Assembly (NCBI GenBank): GCA_018263365.1
Contig: JAANXI010000072.1
Coordinates: 1 to 5,146, forward strand
Source of the DNA: Fidelibacterota bacterium
Lineage (GTDB): Bacteria > Fidelibacterota > JAANXI01
Direction: 5' to 3'
DNA: 5,146 bases
Part shown: positions 1 through 5,146 of the stretch, piece by piece
Position numbering within the stretch: position 1 is the stretch's first letter
Layout of the letters: the number at the start of each line of letters is the position of its first letter
Program-made: the position numbers and the translations under genes
Notes under the pieces: generated by a model
Databases searched by the model: none
The model's input: only the letters and a program-made list of their open reading frames with translations
What the model was told of the DNA's origin: nothing

Positions 1-347
1 TTTCCTTCGCTGAGTTGCATCTGCAACTCATCTCTGGACATATCAACAAACGTACTGAGTTCATCCAGCGTCTCCGGAGATCGTTTAATTTCCCAGGGGA
101 TCGCCGAAAGCATGTAGGTAAATCGGTTGTCCACTAACAGATTTCCCATCCGATCCAAAAGGAGCCCGCGGGGCCCGGGATGCGAGACTTCCCTGACCCG
201 GTTGGCATCTGCCTGGGATACGTATTTTTTATGCTGGTAAATTTGTAGGGTATAAAAACGGAATACCAGGAGTAAAAAAAATACGATCATCACACCAAAG
301 ACGGTGAAATAGCGACCGCGCGATATGTTGTTATCCCTGGTAATCAT
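1..347 (-). CDS. mrdA: Penicillin-binding protein 2 (elongasome transpeptidase), N-terminal part
   Basis: This gene is cut by the left window edge; 115 codons are visible. The start is the ATG at 347-345, which overlaps the mreD stop in an ATGA junction. The protein has a short basic cytoplasmic tail, one hydrophobic membrane anchor at about residues 14-29, and then the hallmark class B PBP segment. That segment reads R52...P57.PRG(59-61)...DR(65-66).GNLL(68-71)..N74 and is the start of the pedestal or dimerisation domain. The catalytic transpeptidase domain, with its SxxK serine, lies outside the window, so activity cannot be judged. In the family, PBP2 cross-links peptidoglycan in the periplasm during elongation, working with RodA and MreBCD. 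The position directly after mreD supports PBP2 over the divisome paralogue FtsI, which normally sits in the dcw cluster. No Shine-Dalgarno sequence is visible before the start, so translation probably depends on coupling to mreD. Confidence 0.93.
   Translation of the reverse strand, partial: MITRDNNISRGRYFTVFGVMIVFFLLLVFRFYTLQIYQHKKYVSQADANRVREVSHPGPRGLLLDRMGNLLVDNRFTYMLSAIPWEIKRSPETLDELSTFVDMSRDELQMQLSEG
11..30. repeat. Perfect 9-base inverted repeat within mrdA
   Basis: TGAGTTGCA (11-19) and TGCAACTCA (22-30) are exact reverse complements separated by TC. The repeat is in coding sequence, where it encodes residues around DELQMQLS of PBP2. In RNA it could form an 8-pair stem with a 4-base loop. 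A function is not evident, and one such repeat by chance in 5 kb is quite possible. Confidence 0.6.
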
Positions 348-829
348 AATCGTTCAACATCTATTGGAACAATAAACAAGAGCAGACTCCCAACGACCAG
401 AGTATATATAAAGGATGGCAGGATCAGGCGTTGCAGCATAGTCCCAAATGCAATTGGTGAGGCCGCGTAATAAATTCCAAAATACAAAAACGTACCCAGG
501 AAGATGAGCAAGACTCCTATACCGTAGAGGATGAACGGGTTGACCATGCGGAATTTCCCCTGGAGGAACCCCGCTCCAAACCCTACTATCGATTTAATAA
601 GCGGCGAAACACCAACGAAAGCGCTAGCGGCAGCGATATCCTGCAGCAGGCCGAACACAAAGCCAAACAGTATGCCGGCAGTTTTGCCTTCCCGGTAACC
701 GATATACAGAATCAACAGCATTACAAAATCCGGTTTAATTCCGGCAATACGGATCCAGTTGGCGAGGGTCAGTTGCAGCAGGAGTATCAGAATGCCGATC
801 CCGGTGTATTGGAGTATTCGTCGTATCAT
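344..829 (-). CDS. mreD: Rod shape-determining membrane protein MreD
   Basis: A 161-residue, very hydrophobic integral membrane protein, close to the usual MreD length of about 160-170. Hydrophobic stretches at about 9-24, 33-45, 50-68, 74-90, 98-121 and 132-156 fit the five or six membrane helices of the family. Visible family features are KPDF at 32-35, which opens the second helix, and the G-rich GLLQD at 60-64 with its conserved acidic residue at the helix end. MreD belongs to the elongasome in the inner membrane, where it associates with MreC and supports PBP2/RodA function; its biochemical role is not settled. The ATG at 829-827 overlaps the mreC TGA stop (828-826), and its own TGA (346-344) overlaps the mrdA ATG. 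Both junctions suggest coupled translation. No good Shine-Dalgarno sequence precedes the start. MreD diverges strongly in sequence, so the call rests on the motifs, the membrane profile and the position between mreC and mrdA. Confidence 0.95.
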   Translation of the reverse strand: MIRRILQYTGIGILILLLQLTLANWIRIAGIKPDFVMLLILYIGYREGKTAGILFGFVFGLLQDIAAASAFVGVSPLIKSIVGFGAGFLQGKFRMVNPFILYGIGVLLIFLGTFLYFGIYYAASPIAFGTMLQRLILPSFIYTLVVGSLLLFIVPIDVERL

Positions 830-1632
830 GATGCCTGTTCAATCCGTGGACGCTGGACTATAACAAATACTTCTTCTAGTTCGTTAAAGTTCACAAACGT
901 TTCCACTCGTATTCTCTTATGATATCCCGGAACATCATTCGAGGCTTGGGTAACCCGTCCTACGCGTAATCCTTCCGGGAAAATGTCGCTGTACCCTGAA
1001 GTGATGACCGTATCTCCGACTTGCACGTCGAGTGTCTTCGGAACGTTATCCATGGTACAGAGATTTTCGTATTGCCAGACGACGATTCCGTTCGCGCGGG
1101 TTCGCCGGGTTTTGACGCTGAGGCGAAAATTCACATCGGTCAGCAGTTGTACGATTGCCGACGATTCTCCGACTGAAATCACCTTGCCGACCACTCCCTC
1201 AGAGACGACTACGGCCTGGTTTTCCTTGATTCCGTCATCGGAACCAAGATTAATTGTCACGGAATTCACCAGCGACGAGCTCCCCCGATTCACGATTTTC
1301 GCCGGTTTCACATCGAGTTTCGATTCGTTCTGGAACCGGAGTAATTTCCGCAACCGCTGATTCTCAAGGACGGCCTCTTTTTGTTGCTGCACCTGGATTG
1401 ACAATTCGACGATCCGTTGGTGTAACAACAAATTTTCTTCCTGGAGGTTGCCTAACCGCTCGAGCTCCAGCAGCGGCTCCTGGACAAAGGAAAAGGCATC
1501 CAGCATTTTGCCCCGAAAGGCATTCACCTGGGGATTATCATTGGAAAAAATCAGAACAAACGAAATCAGTACGGTGAAAATAAGTAGTATGTACTCCCGG
1601 AATCTGTACAGGATATCATGCAAAAAACTCAA
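826..1632 (-). CDS. mreC: Rod shape-determining protein MreC
   Basis: A 268-residue bitopic membrane protein. A short cytoplasmic tail precedes one membrane helix at about residues 15-30. A coiled coil follows at about 54-100, rich in Leu, Glu and Gln, and then the periplasmic paired beta-barrel region. Family motifs include EGVVGKV at 145-151, LLTD at 163-166, VGDTVITSG at 205-213 and FPEGLRVGRV at 218-227. MreC links the cytoplasmic MreB filament to periplasmic PBP2 and activates it. The start is uncertain. The annotated codon is TTG at 1632-1630, with only a weak GAG upstream and an in-frame TGA five codons before it (1645 region). An ATG at 1645-1643 lies in another frame and would join the mreC frame if the six-base T run (1622-1627 on the plus strand) had one base fewer; this would add five residues. 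The gene follows mreB by 30 bases and its TGA overlaps the mreD ATG. Confidence 0.95.
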   Translation of the reverse strand: MSFLHDILYRFREYILLIFTVLISFVLIFSNDNPQVNAFRGKMLDAFSFVQEPLLELERLGNLQEENLLLHQRIVELSIQVQQQKEAVLENQRLRKLLRFQNESKLDVKPAKIVNRGSSSLVNSVTINLGSDDGIKENQAVVVSEGVVGKVISVGESSAIVQLLTDVNFRLSVKTRRTRANGIVVWQYENLCTMDNVPKTLDVQVGDTVITSGYSDIFPEGLRVGRVTQASNDVPGYHKRIRVETFVNFNELEEVFVIVQRPRIEQAS

Positions 1633-1662
1633 TGGGAGTGCTCATAATTTTGAGTGCGCAAA

Positions 1663-2676
1663 TTACGACAGGACTTCGGCATATTTACTGAGGTTATCCA
1701 TTACCTTTCCAGTGCCCTTGACCACAGAGAGCAGCGGTTCCTCAGCCACGTTGACCGGCAAATCGGTCTCCAGACGGATGCGCTGATCCAGGCCTTTAAG
1801 CAAGCCTCCACCGCCCGTAAAGATAATCCCCCGATCCAGGATATCCGACGAAAGTTCCGGCGGTGTCCGCTCCAGCGCCTTCTTAATGGCATTTACCAGA
1901 ATATCGATGGTATCCTTCAGGCATTCACGGATTTCATCCGATGGAATTTCGATCGTCTTGGGAATTCCGGTCACCAGGTTGCGCCCCTTGACGCTGATCA
2001 TCACTTCATCAATCGGGACAGCAGAGCCGACAGCAATCTTGATGTTCTCTGCGGTTCGCTCCCCGATGAGCAGGTTGTGCTCGCGTTTAAAGTGTTCAAT
2101 AATCGCGTCGTCAAGTTCATCGCCGGCCACGCGGACCGATTCTTTGGTCACGATACCGTTCAGCGCAATCACTGCTATTTCAGTGGTTCCGCCGCCGACG
2201 TCAACAATTATATTGCCCACCGGTTTGCTGATGTCGATCCCGATGCCGACTGCCGCAGCGACTGGCTCTTCGATAAGATACACTTCCCTGGCATTGGAAC
2301 GCTCAGCAGAATCCTTCACCGCTCGTCGCTCGACTTCGGTAATCCCGGTTGGGACGCAAATAACCATCCGCGGGCGCGATACTCGCGAGAGTTTCACTTT
2401 CCGGATGAATCCCTGTAAAAGCCCGTCCGTCATCTCAAAATCTGCGATAACGCCATCCTTAAGCGGACGGATGGTTTCGATATCCTGATGGGTTTTCCCC
2501 AGCATTTCTTTGGCTTCGTTGCCGACAGCGATCACCTGACCATTCTGCTTGGCTTTGGCGACAATCGAGGGTTCATTGATCAGAACCCCCCGACCTTTGA
2601 CATAAATCAGCGTATTAGCCGTTCCCAAATCAATAGCGAGATCGCCGGAAATCCATGGTACGCTTGGTAATTTCAT
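1663..2676 (-). CDS. mreB: Rod shape-determining actin homologue MreB
   Basis: A 337-residue actin-fold ATPase, the usual MreB length. The nucleotide-binding motifs are complete: phosphate-1 DLGTAN at 16-21, CVPTGITEVERRAV at 107-120, IEEPVAAAVG at 135-144, phosphate-2 DVGGGTTEIAV at 159-169, and the adenosine motif FTGGGGLLKG at 286-295. In the family, MreB polymerises with ATP on the inner face of the membrane and directs the elongasome during lateral wall synthesis. The N-terminus before the actin fold is short and hydrophobic (Leu3, Val6, Trp8, Ile9), which could act as the membrane-inserting segment; that is inference. The ATG at 2676-2674 gives the standard N-terminus. Only a weak purine stretch precedes it and no canonical Shine-Dalgarno sequence is present. 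It sits 30 bases after purH and 30 before mreC with no terminator between. The intact motif set makes an inactive paralogue unlikely. Confidence 0.98.
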   Translation of the reverse strand: MKLPSVPWISGDLAIDLGTANTLIYVKGRGVLINEPSIVAKAKQNGQVIAVGNEAKEMLGKTHQDIETIRPLKDGVIADFEMTDGLLQGFIRKVKLSRVSRPRMVICVPTGITEVERRAVKDSAERSNAREVYLIEEPVAAAVGIGIDISKPVGNIIVDVGGGTTEIAVIALNGIVTKESVRVAGDELDDAIIEHFKREHNLLIGERTAENIKIAVGSAVPIDEVMISVKGRNLVTGIPKTIEIPSDEIRECLKDTIDILVNAIKKALERTPPELSSDILDRGIIFTGGGGLLKGLDQRIRLETDLPVNVAEEPLLSVVKGTGKVMDNLSKYAEVLS

Positions 2677-2688
2677 AAAGTCACTTTA
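2676..2688. repeat. Palindrome at the mreB translation start
   Basis: TAAAGT (2676-2681) and ACTTTA (2683-2688) form a perfect 13-base palindrome with a single central base. It includes the first base of the mreB ATG and fills the place where a ribosome-binding site would lie. It may be chance, since six-base arms are common in AT-rich sequence, or a small protein-binding site. Confidence 0.5.
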
Positions 2689-2706
2689 CTCGTTTCAGAA
2701 ATCTGT

Positions 2707-4269
2707 CTAATGCTTAAAATGTCGTTTCCCCGTGCATATCATGGCGATATCACGGGCGTCTGCTGCTTCAATAACCTGGTCATCCCGGATAGAACCACCG
2801 GGCTGAATCACTGATTTGATTCCTGCATCATTCGCCACTTCCACAGCATCCGGGAAGGGAAAGAATGCATCCGACGCCATGGAGGCCCCTTCCAACGATA
2901 ACCCGGCCTCGTCGGCTTTCCGGATCGCAATTTTCACCGAATCAACCCGGGCCATTTGTCCGGCGCCTACTCCCAATGCCTGCTCCCTATTCGTAAAGAC
3001 GATCGCATTGGATTTGGTGTGCTTTACCAGCTTCCAACCGACCGTTAGTGCCTGCAATTCTTCAGCCGTTGGCTCCCGAGCTGTGACAGGCTCGCTTACA
3101 GCAATATCTCCGATTTTCGGATCACGCTGCTGCATGAGGTAGCCCGTCAGCGCAGGCCGGATTTCATATCCTGAGTCTGATAATTCCCCTGGGTGACAGC
3201 GTATTATACGCAAATTTTTCTTAGAATTAAAGATTTTGATCGCTGTATCGGAAAATTCCGGTGCCACAATACACTCCAGGAACGATTCCGTCAGTGCTGA
3301 CGCCGTCTTTTCGTCTACGGCCATGTTAAACCCGACGATCCCGCCGAAATAACTGATAGGATCGGTGGTGATGGCTTTCCGATACGCCTTCTCCGGCGAT
3401 TCCCCCAGCGCAAATCCACACGGGTTGCTGTGCTTAATGATGACACAGCCATTTTCGTCAAACTCTCCAATGATGCGAAGAGCGGCGTCCAGATCCATCA
3501 GATTGTTATACGATAATGGCTTCCCTTGAAATTGTCTGCTCGCAAAATCAAACGGTTTGTCACCCAGCAGATCAAAATACGCTCCCTGCTGATGCGGATT
3601 TTCGCCATACCGCAACGAGAGTGAGCGCGAAAAATTCAAGGGCAATAACTGCGGAAAATCGGATTCGCTCTCCGTCCGGGTCTGCTCGCTGAAAAATTCG
3701 GCGATGCACTGTTCATATTGCATTGTATAGGTGAAGACGGTCTTTGCGAACGGAATTCGCAATTGATCGAAATAACTATCGTCCTCCTTTTTTAGTGCCT
3801 CGATCACAAGATGATACTGGGACGCATGACAGATCGGTAACACACTCTCGTGGTTTTTCGCCGCCGATCGCAGCATAGCCGGGCCGCCGATATCTATATT
3901 TTCTAAAATCTCCAGAAAATCAGCGTCAGGATTTTGCACCGTCTCAGTAAACGGGTAAAAATTCACCACCACAGCCTGGATGGGTTTAATATTCTCTTCA
4001 TTGATCTGGCCTCTGTGCTCATCGTTGGCCATATTAGCCAGCAACCCACCAAAGATGCGCGGATGCAATGTCTTCACCCGGCCGTCCAGGATTTCCGGGA
4101 AACCGGTCACTTCCCCGACATCCGTTACCGGGAGATCGTGCTCTCGGAGATGCCGCGCGGTGCCGCCGGTCGAGTATATCTCCGCACCATGCTCCACAAA
4201 CGCACTCGCGATTGCCTCAACTCCATCTTTATTGTACACACTAATCAGTACAGCGCCATTGATATCCAT
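2707..4269 (-). CDS. purH: Bifunctional AICAR transformylase / IMP cyclohydrolase PurH
   Basis: This 520-residue cytosolic enzyme catalyses the last two steps of de novo purine synthesis. It formylates AICAR with 10-formyl-THF to FAICAR, then closes the ring to IMP. The N-terminal MGS-like cyclohydrolase domain (about 1-150) shows SVYNKDG at 10-16, STGGTARHL at 33-41, the EVTGFPEILDGRVKTLHP block at 53-70, and NIDIGGPAMLRSAAKN at 124-139. The transformylase domain shows RYGENPHQ at 220-227, KHSNPCG at 279-285 (Lys279 and His280 match the catalytic Lys-His pair of the family), GAGQMARVDS at 435-444, QPGGSIRD at 489-496 and the C-terminal TGKRHFKH. Both active sites look intact and the length is normal (E. 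coli has 529). The ATG at 4269-4267 begins one base after the purN stop. A GAGGAG site inside the end of purN (4283-4288) lies 13 bases before it. The pairing with purN makes a purine operon leading into mreB. Confidence 0.98.
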   Translation of the reverse strand: MDINGAVLISVYNKDGVEAIASAFVEHGAEIYSTGGTARHLREHDLPVTDVGEVTGFPEILDGRVKTLHPRIFGGLLANMANDEHRGQINEENIKPIQAVVVNFYPFTETVQNPDADFLEILENIDIGGPAMLRSAAKNHESVLPICHASQYHLVIEALKKEDDSYFDQLRIPFAKTVFTYTMQYEQCIAEFFSEQTRTESESDFPQLLPLNFSRSLSLRYGENPHQQGAYFDLLGDKPFDFASRQFQGKPLSYNNLMDLDAALRIIGEFDENGCVIIKHSNPCGFALGESPEKAYRKAITTDPISYFGGIVGFNMAVDEKTASALTESFLECIVAPEFSDTAIKIFNSKKNLRIIRCHPGELSDSGYEIRPALTGYLMQQRDPKIGDIAVSEPVTAREPTAEELQALTVGWKLVKHTKSNAIVFTNREQALGVGAGQMARVDSVKIAIRKADEAGLSLEGASMASDAFFPFPDAVEVANDAGIKSVIQPGGSIRDDQVIEAADARDIAMICTGKRHFKH

Positions 4270-4270
4270 A

Positions 4271-4918
4271 TTAAATGTCCCACTCCTCAGATGGTCCTGT
4301 ATACTGCGTTCTCATTCCCTCAGCTGTGATCCAACCTTCACTCACCCATCGTACCACTTTCGGATAGGCCTTGTGCTCGTATTCGAGAACCCGCTCCGCC
4401 AACGATTCCGGAGTATCGTCGTCCCGCACTCGTACCGGCCACTGGTAAATAATCGGTCCGTGATCGTAGACCTCGTCGACGAAGTGCACCGTCACACCGG
4501 TCCACTTGACGCCACGCTCAATCACTGCATCGTGCACGCGCATTCCGTAATAGCCCTTGCCTCCGAACGACGGCAGAAGCGCCGGATGGATATTCAGAAT
4601 TCTGTGAGGATACGCCTGCACAACTGCATCCGGAATTTTCTTCATATATCCTGCCAGCAAGATGTAATCGATCTCGTACTCCTTTAGCGTATCTATGTGA
4701 TCGTTGGTGTATGATTTTTCGTTCTCGAATTGCCTGGGGGACTTGTGGAAGGCGGGGATATCCAGATTTTGCGCTTTTTCAAGCGCTGGGGCAGTCCTTT
4801 TGTTGCTAATCAGACAAACAATGTCGCCGGAAATGTTTCCTGCCGCAATCTGTTCCTGTACAGCAAGGAAATTTGATCCTCGTCCTGAGGCGAATACTGC
4901 AAAGTTGGACCGTGCCAA
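4271..4918 (-). CDS. purN: Phosphoribosylglycinamide formyltransferase PurN (10-formyl-THF dependent)
   Basis: A 215-residue cytosolic GAR transformylase that converts GAR and 10-formyl-THF to FGAR and THF, the third step of purine synthesis. The phosphate-binding loop ASGRGSN is at 10-16, AGYMKKI at 89-95 forms part of the folate site, and NIHPALLPSF is at 109-118 with catalytic Asn109 and His111. HFVDEVYDHGPII at 145-157 carries His145 and Asp152, which align with His137 and Asp144 of the E. coli enzyme. All key residues are therefore present. This is the folate-dependent PurN, not the formate-dependent PurT. The only usable start is TTG at 4918-4916; an in-frame TAG lies four codons upstream and no ATG or GTG fits. 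The TTG places the first strand at the usual distance from the N-terminus. It lacks a close Shine-Dalgarno sequence, while a strong one lies 32 bases upstream. Its stop is one base before the purH start. Confidence 0.96.
   Translation of the reverse strand: MARSNFAVFASGRGSNFLAVQEQIAAGNISGDIVCLISNKRTAPALEKAQNLDIPAFHKSPRQFENEKSYTNDHIDTLKEYEIDYILLAGYMKKIPDAVVQAYPHRILNIHPALLPSFGGKGYYGMRVHDAVIERGVKWTGVTVHFVDEVYDHGPIIYQWPVRVRDDDTPESLAERVLEYEHKAYPKVVRWVSEGWITAEGMRTQYTGPSEEWDI
4283..4288 (-). promoter_or_regulatory. Shine-Dalgarno site for purH
   Basis: The minus strand reads GAGGAG here, inside the last codons of purN and 13 bases before the purH ATG. The spacing is longer than the usual 5-9 bases, but it is the best ribosome-binding site at any junction in the window and supports the ATG at 4269. 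Confidence 0.55.
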
Positions 4919-4950
4919 GCGCGGCGCTTTCTACAGGTTAGTGGTTAATC

Positions 4951-4956
4951 TCTCCT
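4951..4956 (-). promoter_or_regulatory. Orphan Shine-Dalgarno-like AGGAGA upstream of purN
   Basis: The minus strand reads AGGAGA, the strongest Shine-Dalgarno match in the window. No ATG, GTG or TTG occurs within the next 15 bases, and the purN frame is closed by TAG between this site and the TTG at 4918. It therefore lies 32 bases before the only plausible purN start. It may be coincidental, act as a ribosome standby site in the leader, or reflect a sequence error. Confidence 0.3.
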
Positions 4957-4966
4957 ATATTGGTAA

Positions 4967-4995
4967 AAAATAAATAATCCAGGAGCAGGAGTCAA
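4967..4995 (-). promoter_or_regulatory. Candidate sigma-70-like promoter for the purN operon
   Basis: On the minus strand TTGACT (4995-4990) matches five of six bases of the -35 consensus. A 17-base spacer leads to TATTTT (4972-4967), which matches four of six of the -10 consensus. Transcription would start near 4960, giving a leader of about 40 bases before purN. The region is AT-rich compared with the genes. If the organism is a Bacteroidota, its housekeeping promoters differ (TAnnTTTG type) and this match could be fortuitous; a near match, GATATTTG, lies a little further upstream. Confidence 0.35.
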
Positions 4996-5023
4996 CGGCT
5001 ATAAAACAAATATCTATTGTTAC

Positions 5024-5146
5024 CTAAATTAAGCGATTTTGTGCGGCGATCTGCACCAATCTGTTGAGCGCGAAGGCTCCGTGAAATCCTCGACAGACCC
5101 TCCGGGTATGCCTTCGGTTTCCCAAAACCCTTTTCATCTCAACATC
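5024..5146 (-). other. Unassigned open frame running in from the right edge
   Basis: A minus-strand frame is open from the window edge to TAG at 5026-5024, giving 40 residues. The stretch is rich in arginine (residues such as RRHTRRVCRG) and matches no family I recognise. It could be the end of an upstream gene, or noncoding sequence that happens to be open. A plus-strand frame across the same bases is also open, from a stop at 5030-5032 to the edge, so openness alone does not decide the matter. Confidence 0.15.
5071..5116. repeat. Interrupted inverted repeat upstream of purN
   Basis: CGAAGGC (5071-5077) and GCCTTCG (5110-5116) are perfect reverse complements 32 bases apart, with a further three-base complement just inside (CCG 5079-5081 with CGG 5103-5105, unequal bulges). 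It could form a bulged stem-loop in RNA of either strand. It lacks a following T run of the kind that would make a convincing terminator. Confidence 0.35.

Noticed and set aside
983..1577. Overlapping plus-strand frames opposite mreC
   Set aside because: They overlap each other and lie opposite a gene with clear MreC motifs, so they are shadows.
1633..1662. Repeated GCACTC in the mreB-mreC gap, possibly a hairpin
   Set aside because: The two copies are direct repeats; the complementary part is only about four pairs, too weak for a terminator or attenuator.
1654..2418. A 254-codon plus-strand open frame opposite mreB
   Set aside because: It lies entirely within mreB, whose motif set is complete on the minus strand. 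Long antisense frames are common opposite conserved, GC-biased codons, and the translation shows no domain I recognise.
1886..2488. A 200-codon plus-strand frame, serine/threonine/isoleucine rich
   Set aside because: Low-complexity composition is typical of the complement of mreB codons, and mreB occupies the region.
3980..4687. A 235-codon plus-strand open frame across the purN-purH junction
   Set aside because: It runs opposite two well-supported genes and spans their stop/start junction. Its translation has no recognisable family and no ribosome-binding site was evident.
5116..5134. Small hairpin GGTTT/AAACC followed by TTTT, terminator-like on the plus strand
   Set aside because: The stem is five pairs, mostly A-T, with a short T run interrupted by C bases. 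It is too weak to call a terminator without knowing of an upstream plus-strand gene.

Overview
The window holds a single minus-strand gene cluster from a bacterium that builds a rod-shaped cell wall. In transcription order, from high to low coordinates, it reads purN, purH, mreB, mreC, mreD and the first 115 codons of a penicillin-binding protein 2 gene (mrdA). All six identifications rest on family motifs visible in the translations. No mobile element, CRISPR array, tRNA, rRNA or strong riboswitch candidate was seen.

Organism: purH directly upstream of mreBCD-mrdA is an arrangement I associate with the Bacteroidota/FCB superphylum. Poor Shine-Dalgarno sequences, two TTG starts and moderate base composition fit that loosely. 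This is inference from memory and gives no genus or phylum with confidence. The protein sequences do not look like typical Gram-positive or gammaproteobacterial versions.

Layout: positions 4919-5146 are a 228-base upstream region. It has a plausible promoter, an orphan Shine-Dalgarno-like site, an imperfect inverted repeat, and reading frames open to the window edge on both strands that I cannot assign. purN (4271-4918) and purH (2707-4269) are one base apart and encode the two 10-formyltetrahydrofolate-dependent transformylases of purine synthesis. A 30-base gap leads to mreB (1663-2676) and another to mreC (826-1632). mreC, mreD (344-829) and mrdA (1-347, running off the left edge) overlap by ATGA junctions, which suggests translational coupling. 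No terminator is evident at any junction, so one transcript could cover purine synthesis and the elongasome.

How the genes work together: PurN and PurH consume 10-formyl-THF to make FGAR and then IMP. MreB filaments, with MreC and MreD, position the PBP2 transpeptidase and probably a RodA glycosyltransferase encoded just outside the window, for lateral wall synthesis. The window is mostly ordinary core genome. I found no undescribed system. The points worth a second look are the ambiguous mreC start at a homopolymer, the purN start, the small palindromes, and the unassigned right edge.
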